Assembly: GCA_018817905.1 (NCBI GenBank)
Contig: JAHISS010000080.1
Span: 1 to 13,947, forward strand
Length of the DNA stretch: 13,947 nucleotides
Direction of reading: 5' to 3'
DNA from: Nanobdellota archaeon
GTDB taxonomy: Archaea; Nanobdellota; Nanobdellia; Pacearchaeales; GW2011-AR1
In this document: piece after piece, positions 5,526-12,127 of the stretch
Position numbering within the stretch: position 1 is the first letter of the stretch
How the letters are laid out: every line of letters starts with the position of its first letter
Program-made: the position numbers and the translations under genes
The notes under the pieces: model-generated
What the model saw: the letters and a program-made list of their open reading frames with translations, nothing else
Database searches by the model: none
What the model was told of the DNA's origin: nothing

Positions 5526-6248
5526 CTAAGAAATCTTTTCCAAGTAAGCTTCTAAAGACCTGATAAAACCAGCTCTTTTCCTTTTATCCTTTGTCGGGTG
5601 TTTTCTAAAGTGATAAGCTTTATGGATTATATGATTTTTATTTTTAACAAATTTATTTAATCCATTCCACGTGCGAGGAGGAGAACCACCCAATCTTTTT
5701 TGTTCGTAAAATACTATCCAAAATACTTGTTTGATTAATTGCGAGAAACCATATTCTCCCTTTTTATGCAGAGCAATAGTTCTATTTTTCAAAGTTTTGA
5801 GTTCATGCGAAAACATTTTATTTGCACTTCTCACAGGATAATCAGGTTTAGATAACTTCTTGCCATAAACCAATTTATAGTGCTCTAAATCTCTTAAGAA
5901 AGTATCAGGCCTGCCCTTCAAAGGTCCACGATGCTTAGCGTTTTTATTTTGCTTTAATTCAGTTAAAGAAATCGGTAACAGTTCAGAAGGTCTCAACATT
6001 TCTTTATTTTTGTTGCGCACGTTTTGCAACTTTTTTAATGTGCGATTATCTTTGATGATTGGAACAATATCAATATCACTTCTCTTAGTCATTTCTCTGG
6101 TGACAAAAGTTCCTTCGATGTAAACTGAAACAATTTTATTTTCTGGGATATTTGAAAAGAGGAAATTCATGGCTTGTTTTATAGAAGAAATAGCTCTTTC
6201 TTCAAGCTTTGTCTTATTTTTGTAGCTTTTCCAAAACTCATTTACCAT
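5526..6248 (-). CDS. Nucleotidyltransferase-domain protein
   Basis: 240 residues. The polymerase-beta-type signature is present: EGTF at 45-48 (a GT in place of the usual GS), then SDIDI at 57-61 supplying two metal-binding aspartates, preceded by two helices. The C-terminal half (about 130-240) is helical and very basic (KDKRKRAGF), with an SPPRTW stretch, and may bind nucleic acid or nucleotide. Related minimal nucleotidyltransferases include aminoglycoside adenylyltransferases and toxin or antitoxin nucleotidyltransferases; no partner toxin or HEPN gene is adjacent, so I do not assign a system. By eye the gene is more AT-rich than its housekeeping neighbours, which may mean recent gain. 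Single gene with its own TATA-like element. Confidence 0.7.
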   Translation of the reverse strand: MVNEFWKSYKNKTKLEERAISSIKQAMNFLFSNIPENKIVSVYIEGTFVTREMTKRSDIDIVPIIKDNRTLKKLQNVRNKNKEMLRPSELLPISLTELKQNKNAKHRGPLKGRPDTFLRDLEHYKLVYGKKLSKPDYPVRSANKMFSHELKTLKNRTIALHKKGEYGFSQLIKQVFWIVFYEQKRLGGSPPRTWNGLNKFVKNKNHIIHKAYHFRKHPTKDKRKRAGFIRSLEAYLEKIS

Positions 6249-6272
6249 GCTATAGTTGTTGGTTGTATGAAG

Positions 6273-6280
6273 TTATTAAT
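6273..6280 (-). promoter_or_regulatory. TATA-like element of nucleotidyltransferase gene
   Basis: ATTAATAA on the minus strand is centred about 28 nt before the start codon at 6248. It is a moderate match. Confidence 0.4.
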
Positions 6281-6297
6281 CTTTCTAAGAATTAAAC

Positions 6298-7692
6298 CTA
6301 AATAAACCTCAAAACCCATTTAGCCATCATCACAAAAATAAGCGCAAGAAGGAACCACATCGCGAACTTATACGATTTCCGTGCCCATGACTCTCTCTTC
6401 GTCAAGCCCCAAATAGTAAGATAAAAGAATCTGCCGCCGTCTAAAATTCCTAATGGCAGCATGTTAAACAACGCAACCAAGAAATTAATCACAACAATCC
6501 ACCAAAGCAGGTAATAAACAAACCAACCAAAATTACCCCAACTCGACTCGTAGTGCGTGAACGGGTCTTTGACTTTGAAAAACAAATCATAGAAAAATCC
6601 AACAAAACCGCCGCCGCCATTCTCCATAAAAACAATTCCCAAATACGGACGCCCTTCTCTTTCTGCAAGCGTCAAGTTGTATTCCCTTGTCTCAGAAACA
6701 ATTTCCGTGCCAGGTTCAAGGATGGCAGTTTTCACTTTAACTTCATCACCAACTTCAAACGACCCAAGAACATAACTCAGTTCTTCAGAATCTCTCGTTT
6801 TAATGTCATTGATTTCAGTTATTGCCCCCCGTATTTGCGAGTTAAACGCCGGTGTATCTTCAAAAACAAATAAAGTCGGAATTTCATTTTCTAAAGAATT
6901 CTGCAGCGCCGCATGTTCAACAAAATATCTCTCTCCATTCACATTAATCTCAACATAACTTTCTCCAATCGAGCTGTTTCCAATAATTGAAATATCTTCA
7001 ACATTAACGTTTGTAAAAGCATACATGCTGAATTTCACGCCAGCAGGAACAAACGCACTTGTAAAAAACAAAGCCAAAATTCCGAAAAACAACAAAGCCA
7101 TCACCACGTTCGCGAAAGTCCCAGCAGCCAGAACAACCATTTGCGGGAATTTTTTCTTCTTAGACATCTGTTTTTCATCTTGCTCAACAAATGCTCCTAA
7201 AATCGGACCAAGAAAAGCAAATCCTGTTGAAAGAATATTGATTTTATTGAGCTTCATGAAAATTCCGTGAGAAAACTCATGACAAACAGCAACTATTCCT
7301 ATCGCAATTATAAAATAAGTAAAATAAAACGGCGGAAAAAACGAGTCAAGCCCGAACAATTTAGGGAAGTAAGGAACCAAAAGAACAACTGGCGGGGATT
7401 TTATATACTGAACTAACGGGCTTGTAAGATAAAGATAAACAGATTTAACAAAAAGCCAGACAATAGTTATCATCAATACGTAACCCGACGCAAGCACAAG
7501 CCACTGCGCAGGTTTCAAAACCTTTTCAAATTTCTTGGCAAAACCCTCGATAAACTTTATCCCAAGTTTTGTCTTGTAGAGATAAACGATTCCCTGTCTT
7601 TCTAAATTCTTCTTCCGCGTAGAAAGAAAGATAATTACAAATAAAATAAACAATGCCAAAAACACCAAGTCATAAAATACAAATCCTCCCAT
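6298..7692 (-). CDS. Site-2 protease family membrane metalloprotease (M50) with PDZ-like domain
   Basis: 464-residue intramembrane zinc protease of the S2P/RseP class, expected to cut transmembrane substrates in regulated proteolysis. N-terminal membrane segments lie at about 6-24 and 63-90. The zinc motif HEFSH is at 138-142 inside a hydrophobic segment (124-145), with further segments at about 183-212 and 385-410. The second active-site motif GILDGG is at 415-420, and a last membrane segment is at 444-462. Between the two motifs lies an extramembrane part (about 225-345) with a PDZ-like stretch GAITEINDIKTRDSEELSYV. Key residues are intact. The ATG is 1 nt after the L40e stop, so it is the last gene of the aIF5A operon. 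The natural substrate is unknown. Confidence 0.93.
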   Translation of the reverse strand: MGGFVFYDLVFLALFILFVIIFLSTRKKNLERQGIVYLYKTKLGIKFIEGFAKKFEKVLKPAQWLVLASGYVLMITIVWLFVKSVYLYLTSPLVQYIKSPPVVLLVPYFPKLFGLDSFFPPFYFTYFIIAIGIVAVCHEFSHGIFMKLNKINILSTGFAFLGPILGAFVEQDEKQMSKKKKFPQMVVLAAGTFANVVMALLFFGILALFFTSAFVPAGVKFSMYAFTNVNVEDISIIGNSSIGESYVEINVNGERYFVEHAALQNSLENEIPTLFVFEDTPAFNSQIRGAITEINDIKTRDSEELSYVLGSFEVGDEVKVKTAILEPGTEIVSETREYNLTLAEREGRPYLGIVFMENGGGGFVGFFYDLFFKVKDPFTHYESSWGNFGWFVYYLLWWIVVINFLVALFNMLPLGILDGGRFFYLTIWGLTKRESWARKSYKFAMWFLLALIFVMMAKWVLRFI

Positions 7693-7693
7693 T

Positions 7694-7858
7694 TTATTTC
7701 TTTCTTATCGGCCTGAAAGCGCGACTCTTACATTTTGGACAAGAAACCTTTCTTGCTATGATTTTCACCGGTTGAGACCTAATCTTTTTGTTGCACTTTT
7801 TGCAGACAAAAACATCCTGAAACATTCTCTTCTGCGCCGCCGGTATTTTAGTTGCCAT
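7694..7858 (-). CDS. rpl40e: 50S ribosomal protein L40e
   Basis: 54 residues. A small basic zinc-ribbon protein with cysteines at 19, 22, 40 and 43 (C-x2-C-x17-C-x2-C). The N-terminus resembles the L40e start (A-x-x-R-x-F), and it ends in LRP-like FRPIRKK. Archaeal L40e is normally about 50-56 residues; in eukaryotes the same protein is made fused to ubiquitin. It lies between the 75-residue gene and the site-2 protease with 5-nt and 1-nt spacers, consistent with one transcript from the aIF5A promoter. Other zinc-ribbon ribosomal proteins were considered, but the order of motifs fits L40e best. Confidence 0.87.
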   Translation of the reverse strand: MATKIPAAQKRMFQDVFVCKKCNKKIRSQPVKIIARKVSCPKCKSRAFRPIRKK

Positions 7859-7863
7859 TTTAA

Positions 7864-8091
7864 TCAGTAAACCCCTGCCCTGCTTGCAGCAGCTATCTGT
7901 TCCATAACATCGTTCATAATCGCTCTATGCGCGTTAAGTATTTCTTCCACAGGATCTTCCATTGTTTCTTCTCCAATATCTCTCAGCGCCTCTTCAAGCA
8001 AAACACTGCTTCTTGTTTGAACCCCATACGTCCTAGGTTCATTTGAGAGGGGATATTCTTCTCTCTTCCCAAAATATTTATTTTTTCCCAT
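7864..8091 (-). CDS. Small acidic protein of unknown function in aIF5A operon
   Basis: 75 residues, not recognised. A polar, basic N-terminus (GKNKYFGKREEYPLSNEPRT) precedes two predicted helices (about 28-44 and 47-70), the second alanine-rich. No cysteines, signal peptide or membrane segment. The start codon follows the aIF5A stop by 1 nt and the gene ends 5 nt before L40e, so it belongs to a translation-linked operon; a ribosome or translation-associated role is conceivable by position only. The tight spacing on both sides is the main argument that it is a real gene. Confidence 0.7.
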   Translation of the reverse strand: MGKNKYFGKREEYPLSNEPRTYGVQTRSSVLLEEALRDIGEETMEDPVEEILNAHRAIMNDVMEQIAAASRAGVY

Positions 8092-8092
8092 T

Positions 8093-8482
8093 TTACAAAA
8101 CCCTCATCACCTTTTTCTTCCCTTCAATGTTCCAAACCTCGACTTGCTTTTCAGCTTCCAACTGTTCTTTCAAGTCTTCTTGGAACGGAACATCAGTTGT
8201 TTCGTAGCTTTCCAAGTCCATGACAGAAACGCTGTCGTCGGAAACATTCAAAACCTGCGCGCGCTTTTTGTCCACGTTTGGCACGTCAAATCTTTCATGT
8301 CCTGGCACCGTGATAACTTTCTTCTTCCCTTCAAAAACTCCGATTGCTTCCATCCGGCACTTGGCATGCCCGTGCTTTCCTGTCTTGCTGATGTCGTTCG
8401 ACCGAACAGCGTACGCCTCACCGTCAACGAGGATAATCGTCCCACTCCGAGCTTCTGTCGCGTTAATAATTTTCAAAACCAT
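8093..8482 (-). CDS. eif5A: Translation initiation/elongation factor aIF5A
   Basis: 129 residues. Archaeal IF5A stimulates peptide bond formation at difficult sequences such as polyproline and carries hypusine. The hypusine loop SKTGKHGHAK is intact, with the modified lysine at residue 36, followed by the N-terminal SH3-like barrel and the C-terminal OB fold (GHERFDVPNVDKKRAQVL onward). An in-frame TTG at 8497 would add five residues, but the ATG at 8482 is 25.5 nt from a strong TATA element, so a leaderless start there is much more likely. First gene of the operon with the 75-residue protein, L40e and the site-2 protease. Confidence 0.95.
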   Translation of the reverse strand: MVLKIINATEARSGTIILVDGEAYAVRSNDISKTGKHGHAKCRMEAIGVFEGKKKVITVPGHERFDVPNVDKKRAQVLNVSDDSVSVMDLESYETTDVPFQEDLKEQLEAEKQVEVWNIEGKKKVMRVL

Positions 8483-8503
8483 CTCTTGTCCTGACAAGGA
8501 AGA

Positions 8504-8511
8504 TTTATAAA
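8504..8511 (-). promoter_or_regulatory. TATA box of aIF5A operon
   Basis: TTTATAAA is centred at 8507.5, 25.5 nt before the ATG at 8482. It fixes the start choice for aIF5A. Confidence 0.65.
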
Positions 8512-8541
8512 AGTTGTGTTAATGATGAAATTTTTTCGAAG

Positions 8542-8934
8542 TTAAAGTTTTTCATTACAATATGCAATATACAAAGCAGATGGAAGTAAATATGTTTTAC
8601 CTTCAAGCTTGGTTATGTGTCCAAAATGTCTTTCGGTAACTACATCTAATCCTTCGAAATGTCTTCCCGGTTCTCGCACAACTGCTCTCCATTCTCCAGC
8701 TTTTGCTGCTCCCATCACAAGAGAAACAAGATGGCTCTCATATTCACATCTTCCAAGAGTTCCCATGACAAGTCTTGCCACAACATGTTCTCCATTTGCA
8801 ATTGCTTCTCTATGTTTGCCGAAAACTTCATCAACTGTTGCAAATTGATCTAATGCAGCCATATAATCATCAGAATAAACCCCATCTTTTAATCTTGGAT
8901 TTTTCCCTACTAATTCTTTGTTTGGAATTGTCAT
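8542..8934 (-). CDS. Hypothetical protein, 130 residues
   Basis: Not recognised. 130 residues with no membrane segment or signal. A helical first part (DDYMAALDQFATVDEVFGKHR) leads to a central hydrophobic helix HLVSLVMGAAKAG, then a strand-rich segment EWRAVVREPG and LDVVTERHFGHITKLEGKTY, ending in a helix LPSALYIAYCNEKL. Two cysteines (in GRCEYE and YCNE) and three histidines could bind metal but form no known motif. It has its own TATA-like element at about 27 nt and is leaderless. It stands alone between the aIF5A operon and the divergent FKBP gene. The clean promoter and continuous frame argue for a true gene. Confidence 0.7.
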   Translation of the reverse strand: MTIPNKELVGKNPRLKDGVYSDDYMAALDQFATVDEVFGKHREAIANGEHVVARLVMGTLGRCEYESHLVSLVMGAAKAGEWRAVVREPGRHFEGLDVVTERHFGHITKLEGKTYLLPSALYIAYCNEKL

Positions 8935-8956
8935 CTTAATCCGAGATATTTCCTCC

Positions 8957-8965
8957 CTTTTAAAG
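8957..8965 (-). promoter_or_regulatory. TATA-like element of the 130-residue gene
   Basis: CTTTAAAAG is centred about 27 nt before the ATG at 8934. A GGGAGG lies between, 17 nt from the start and too far to be an ordinary ribosome site. Confidence 0.45.
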
Positions 8966-9018
8966 TTTTCGGCACGTGGTTACTTTCAAAGTTAATGTTA
9001 TACCACCCAATTGCAAAA

Positions 9019-9028
9019 TCTTAAAAAC
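9019..9028 (+). promoter_or_regulatory. TATA-like element of FKBP gene
   Basis: TCTTAAAAAC is centred about 25.5 nt before the ATG at 9049, giving a leaderless transcript. Confidence 0.5.
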
Positions 9029-9048
9029 CCTCATTCTCACCTTCAACC

Positions 9049-9744
9049 ATGGAAGAAAAACAAACAGTCAAAAAAAACGATTTCATAGAAATCAAATTCA
9101 GCGGTTTTGCAAACGAAAAAATCTTCGATTCAAATATTGAAGAAGATTTGAAGACGTTAAACCCAGAGGCAAAATCAGAAAAAGTCATCATCGCCATTGG
9201 ACAAAAAATGCTTGTTCCAGGTCTTGATAAAAAGTTAGAAGGAAAAGAACTAAACAAAGAATACGAAATAGACATTCCGTCAAATGAAGCATTCGGCCCG
9301 CGCGATAGAAATTTACTGAGGACAATCCCTCTCAAGGCATTCACCCAGCAAAAAATCAGTCCCTTTCCAGGAATGATGCTGACTCTTGACAACTCCTTGG
9401 TGAAAATCATCGCTGTTTCCGGAGCGCGAGTTACAACCGACTTCAACAATCCCTTGGCGGGCAAAGACCTGAAATATAAAATAACAATTACGCGAAAAGT
9501 AACTGACGACAAAGAAAAGTCAGAATCCCTTCTGAAAATGTTCCTGAAATTCTTGCCAGAATTAGAAGTCAAAGAAAAAGAAGTCGTAGTCAAAGGCCCG
9601 AAAATCCTCGAAGGCGTAATAGGAATGTATAAAGAAAAATTCAAAGAACTAATTGGCAAAGAACTTGTTTTCGAGGAAAAGAAAGAAGAACCCGAAGAAA
9701 AGAAAGAAGAAAGTAAAACTGAAAATAATGAACAATCTCACTAA
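9049..9744 (+). CDS. FKBP-type peptidyl-prolyl isomerase, long archaeal SlyD-like form
   Basis: 231 residues. A cytoplasmic folding catalyst and chaperone. The FKBP core begins at about residue 8 (KKNDFIEIKFSGF, then FDS near 26-28). The flap LVPGLDKKLEG (55-65) leads into the inserted-in-flap chaperone domain (about 80-125, with NEAFGPRDRNLL), and the core resumes at GARVTTDFNNPLAGKDLKY (126-143). A C-terminal domain (about 152-210) typical of long archaeal FKBPs follows, ending in a K/E-rich tail. No signal peptide. The final 20 residues are low-complexity and probably disordered. Monocistronic, TATA at 25 nt, leaderless. Confidence 0.93.
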   Translation: MEEKQTVKKNDFIEIKFSGFANEKIFDSNIEEDLKTLNPEAKSEKVIIAIGQKMLVPGLDKKLEGKELNKEYEIDIPSNEAFGPRDRNLLRTIPLKAFTQQKISPFPGMMLTLDNSLVKIIAVSGARVTTDFNNPLAGKDLKYKITITRKVTDDKEKSESLLKMFLKFLPELEVKEKEVVVKGPKILEGVIGMYKEKFKELIGKELVFEEKKEEPEEKKEESKTENNEQSH

Positions 9745-9846
9745 ATGATTAACAAATATCCTATCACAAAGCAACCCACAAAAAAGGGATTTAACTCATA
9801 ACCATTCTGGATTTATTAATCACCAATTAAATTTTGAGTTGACACA

Positions 9847-9885
9847 ATGAACAAAATAATTCAGTTACAGAAAGAGATGCAATGA
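9847..9885 (+). CDS. 12-codon ORF coupled to the 73-residue gene
   Basis: ATG at 9847 opens a 12-codon frame (MNKIIQLQKEMQ) whose TGA overlaps the next ATG as ATGA. It could be a short leader peptide, or the true N-terminus of the following protein separated by a single frameshift (natural or sequencing). The helical, glutamine/lysine-rich composition would continue smoothly into the next frame. Confidence 0.35.
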   Translation: MNKIIQLQKEMQ

Positions 9886-10103
9886 GATACAGGTTGTATA
9901 ATGAAATTCTTTCAACAAACAAAAACAACAGGAGATTCATCGACGCCCAGGACAAACCAAATACAGAATATTGGGCAGCTGCAAGAAAAATTGTCGCGTC
10001 GTTAATGAGAGCTTGGCTTGAATCTGGAAAAAATCCATTCAGAAAGCCAGAAACTTTCGACCTGAAAGACATGGCTGATAATCCCGCACAACAATCCTTA
10101 TAA
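9882..10103 (+). CDS. Hypothetical protein, 73 residues
   Basis: Not recognised. 73 residues, mainly helical: RYRLYNEILSTNKNNRRFIDAQ, then TEYWAAARKIVASLMRAWLE as an amphipathic helix, then a polar tail. Tryptophans at about 31 and 45. No ribosome site precedes it except the overlap with the 12-codon ORF, so translation would depend on coupling or the two are one frameshifted gene. Its stop codon falls inside the TATA element of ftsZ. Convincing function is lacking; the open frame is short enough that I hold it at moderate confidence. Confidence 0.5.
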   Translation: MRYRLYNEILSTNKNNRRFIDAQDKPNTEYWAAARKIVASLMRAWLESGKNPFRKPETFDLKDMADNPAQQSL

Positions 10104-10104
10104 A
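10096..10104 (+). promoter_or_regulatory. TATA box of ftsZ
   Basis: CTTATAAA; its TTATAA core is centred at 10100.5, 25.5 nt before the ftsZ ATG. The TAA stop of the upstream gene (10101-10103) is part of it. Confidence 0.6.
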
Positions 10105-10125
10105 CATCTTCCTCTTTGTCTAAAA

Positions 10126-11208
10126 ATGCCAGATATTTACGTAGAAAGCGAATCTTCTAAGCCGAAATCAATAGACGAAGAATTAGAGTCATTGCTGCAC
10201 AAGCAGGCAGCCCGCGTTAAAGTTATTGGCTGCGGCGGCGGCGGAGGCAACTGCGTCTCGCGAATGAAAGAAATCGGAATCAAGGGCTGCGAAATAATCG
10301 CAATCAACACAGACGCCCAGGACTTGCTCTACACAGACGTTGACACAAAAATCCTAATCGGCAAGGAATTAACTTCTGGCTTAGGCGCTGGCTCTAACCC
10401 AAAAATCGGAGAACAAGCTGCTCGCGAGTCAGAACAAGAGATAAGAAAAAAACTTGCTAATTCAGACATGGTTTTCATCACCTGTGGTTTAGGCGGCGGA
10501 ACAGGAACAGGCGCATCCCCAGTTGTAGCTGAGCTTGCTAAAAAAAGCGGCGCCCTGACAATCGGCGTTGTAACTCTTCCTTTCACAGTTGAAGGACAAA
10601 AGAGAATTGAAAACGCTCAAAACGGATTAGAAAAACTTGCAGCAATAACAGACACTTTAATTGTCATCCCAAACGACAAACTTCTTGAAATCGCGCCAGA
10701 GCTCCCAATCCACACCGCCTTCAAAGTTGCCGACGAAATCCTGACAAATTCTGTAAAAGGAATCACAGAACTAATTACAAAATCCGGTTTGGTAAATTTA
10801 GATTTTGCAGACGTCAAGGCAGTCATGTCAAACGGCGGTGTCTCGTTGATTGGAATCGGAGAAAGCGACTCGCAGAACAGAGCAAAAGACGCTGTTGAAG
10901 CTGCAATCGGAAATCCATTGTTAGATGTAGACATAACAAACGCAACCGGCGCATTGGTGAACATTGTCGGCGGAAACGACATGTCGCTTGACGAATACAA
11001 AAAAGTCATGGAACTAATCGGAAGCAAAATCTCGCCAGAAGCAAAACTAATCTCAGGAGCGCAAATCTCAGCAGACATGGACAAGGCGATAAAAGTCCTG
11101 ATAATTGCCACCGGCGTCAAAAGCTCGCAAATCCTCGGCTCAACAGATTTCGCAACGTCTTCCCAAAAAGAGTTAGAGAAAGAATTGGGGATTGAGTTTG
11201 TGGAATAA
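10126..11208 (+). CDS. ftsZ: Cell division protein FtsZ
   Basis: 360-residue tubulin-family GTPase that forms the division ring. The N-terminal GCGGGGGN (35-42) contacts nucleotide, the tubulin signature GGGTGTG is at 123-129, and the synergy (T7) loop NLDFADV at 224-230 carries the catalytic Asp. The second domain runs to about 335. A short linker and tail (SSQKELEKELGIEFVE) end the protein, without the long disordered linker common in bacteria; an archaeal FtsZ1-like form is likely. No residue of the GTPase core seems missing. Own promoter, leaderless. Archaeal ftsZ often neighbours secE and nusG; here secE follows after one small gene, and nusG is absent from the window. Confidence 0.96.
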   Translation: MPDIYVESESSKPKSIDEELESLLHKQAARVKVIGCGGGGGNCVSRMKEIGIKGCEIIAINTDAQDLLYTDVDTKILIGKELTSGLGAGSNPKIGEQAARESEQEIRKKLANSDMVFITCGLGGGTGTGASPVVAELAKKSGALTIGVVTLPFTVEGQKRIENAQNGLEKLAAITDTLIVIPNDKLLEIAPELPIHTAFKVADEILTNSVKGITELITKSGLVNLDFADVKAVMSNGGVSLIGIGESDSQNRAKDAVEAAIGNPLLDVDITNATGALVNIVGGNDMSLDEYKKVMELIGSKISPEAKLISGAQISADMDKAIKVLIIATGVKSSQILGSTDFATSSQKELEKELGIEFVE

Positions 11209-11220
11209 TTCACCCCAATA

Positions 11221-11230
11221 AATTTAAAAA
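11221..11230 (+). promoter_or_regulatory. TATA-like element of 88-residue gene
   Basis: AATTTAAAAA is centred about 26.5 nt before the ATG at 11252; it begins 13 nt after the ftsZ stop. Confidence 0.5.
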
Positions 11231-11251
11231 CATCGAAGATATTCTAAAAAA

Positions 11252-11518
11252 ATGCCAGATCATTATCTCGTTAAAGATGGAGATTCTTTTAGATTTATCA
11301 CAAAGGATGCCGAAAGAACAGTTGCCGGAGAAGAATTCGTCGGAGTTCGTTCTGCTGCAGTCTATCTTACAGAACATCTCGGCCAGAGTTCCTCACCATC
11401 TTACAAAGTTCCCGTGCCTCTGCTAACAGACGAACATGGAAGAACACAAACTTTTTTTTCATTATGCCCTGAAGAGCAAAGGCAATTTGAAGCTGAGCTT
11501 GAAAGACTTAAGGCATAA
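11252..11518 (+). CDS. Hypothetical protein, 88 residues
   Basis: Not recognised. 88 residues, soluble, no signal. A strand-rich first half (HYLVKDGDSFRFITKDAERTVAGEE in outline) is followed by a helix VGVRSAAVYLTEHL, then PSYKVPVPLLTDEHGRTQTFF and a final charged helix EEQRQFEAELERLK. The order of strands and helices suggests a small alpha/beta fold. Own TATA element, leaderless, inserted between ftsZ and secE. No family can be named. Confidence 0.65.
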   Translation: MPDHYLVKDGDSFRFITKDAERTVAGEEFVGVRSAAVYLTEHLGQSSSPSYKVPVPLLTDEHGRTQTFFSLCPEEQRQFEAELERLKA

Positions 11519-11526
11519 CAAACCAA

Positions 11527-11537
11527 TAATTTAAAAA
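11527..11537 (+). promoter_or_regulatory. TATA-like element of secE
   Basis: TAATTTAAAAA is centred about 26.5 nt before the ATG at 11559, almost identical to the element before the 88-residue gene. Confidence 0.5.
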
Positions 11538-11558
11538 CCTCTTTATTTTTCAATAACC

Positions 11559-11747
11559 ATGGAATTAGCAGCAAGATTAAAATCATTCATCCTCCAAAGT
11601 AAAAGAGTCTGGCACGTCTTGAAAAAACCATCTGGCATGGAATTCAAGACAGTCGCAAAGGTCTCGGCAATCGGAATTCTGATAATCGGCGCAGCCGGCT
11701 TCCTCATCTCAGACCTAATAAAATTAATCCACAAGATTTTTATTTAG
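11559..11747 (+). CDS. secE: Protein translocase subunit SecE / Sec61 gamma
   Basis: 62 residues, the small clamp subunit of the SecYEG translocon. The amphipathic N-terminal helix contains SKRVWHVLKKPSGMEF (about 14-29), the conserved R-V-W-x-x-x-x-K-P-S/T pattern of archaeal SecE. It is followed by one transmembrane helix (about 36-54) with AIGILIIGAAGFLI. Length is normal for archaea. The usual partner nusG/spt5 does not follow; a tRNA gene lies downstream instead. Own TATA element, leaderless. Confidence 0.93.
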   Translation: MELAARLKSFILQSKRVWHVLKKPSGMEFKTVAKVSAIGILIIGAAGFLISDLIKLIHKIFI

Positions 11748-11888
11748 TTAACCAAAATTATTAACCCCCTCCCCCAAACCCTCCAAAACATTTTCTGCAT
11801 AATCACTATCAAATCAATTTTGTGAGAAGAGAAATTACGAATTGAAATATTGTTTATTTGTAACTGCAAATTAGACAACCTAACCAAA

Positions 11889-11898
11889 GATTTAAAAC
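11889..11898 (+). promoter_or_regulatory. TATA-like element of tRNA-Pro
   Basis: GATTTAAAAC is centred about 28 nt before the mature tRNA 5' end. The spacer 11748-11888 between secE and here shows only a pyrimidine-rich run near 11765-11780 and no gene. Confidence 0.45.
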
Positions 11899-11921
11899 TC
11901 ATTAGTCTTTCAATTTATTTA

Positions 11922-11995
11922 GGGGTCGTAGTATAGCTTGGTTAGTATCCGAGGTTTGGGACCTCGAGACCTGGGTTCAAATCCCAGCGACCCCA
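11922..11995 (+). tRNA. tRNA-Pro (anticodon TGG)
   Basis: A full cloverleaf of 74 nt. The acceptor GGGGTCG pairs with CGACCCC and the discriminator is A. The D stem GTAT/GTAT uses two G-U pairs. The anticodon stem CGAGG/CCTCG encloses loop TTTGGGA, so the anticodon is TGG. There is a 4-nt variable region, and T stem CTGGG/CCCAG encloses TTCAAAT. No intron and no encoded CCA. Confidence 0.97.
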
Positions 11996-11997
11996 TT
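11981..11997 (+). repeat. Direct repeat copy 1 in tRNA-Pro 3' end (att-like)
   Basis: ATCCCAGCGACCCCATT spans the end of the T-loop, the 3' T-stem, the 3' acceptor strand, the discriminator and 2 nt beyond. It is the intact copy and part of the working tRNA. tRNA 3' ends are the classical target of tyrosine integrases. Confidence 0.75.
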
Positions 11998-11998
11998 T

Positions 11999-12110
11999 GG
12001 TGTCGAGCAAAGCGAGATACCACATGGTTGCTGAGCGACTTGTGCGAGAGCAAATAGGATTTGCTTTGCAAATCCCATATAAGTTTTTGATGCGCCCAAA
12101 CTTTTTTTTA
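11999..12110 (+). other. Three-hairpin non-coding segment ending in T8
   Basis: Three consecutive stem-loops: GGTGTC/GATACC (11999-12021) and TTGCT/AGCAA (12028-12053), each with GA next to an inner stem as possible tandem G-A pairs, then the perfect GGATTTGC-TTT-GCAAATCC (12057-12075). A T8 run at 12102-12109 could end the tRNA transcript. It could be a small RNA, a tRNA trailer, or the remains of a small integrated element. Confidence 0.45.
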
Positions 12111-12127
12111 AAAAGGTTAGGCTTCGG

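Noticed and set aside
8483..8497. TTG start at 8497 for aIF5A
   Set aside because: The ATG at 8482 lies at the leaderless distance from the TATA box, and no ribosome site supports the TTG.
9021..9659. Long minus-strand open frame of 212 codons opposite the FKBP gene
   Set aside because: It is the antisense shadow of a well-matched FKBP coding sequence and has serine/phenylalanine-rich composition typical of such shadows.
10617..11213. Minus-strand open frame of 198 codons opposite ftsZ
   Set aside because: Antisense to a highly conserved ftsZ region; no promoter or family match.
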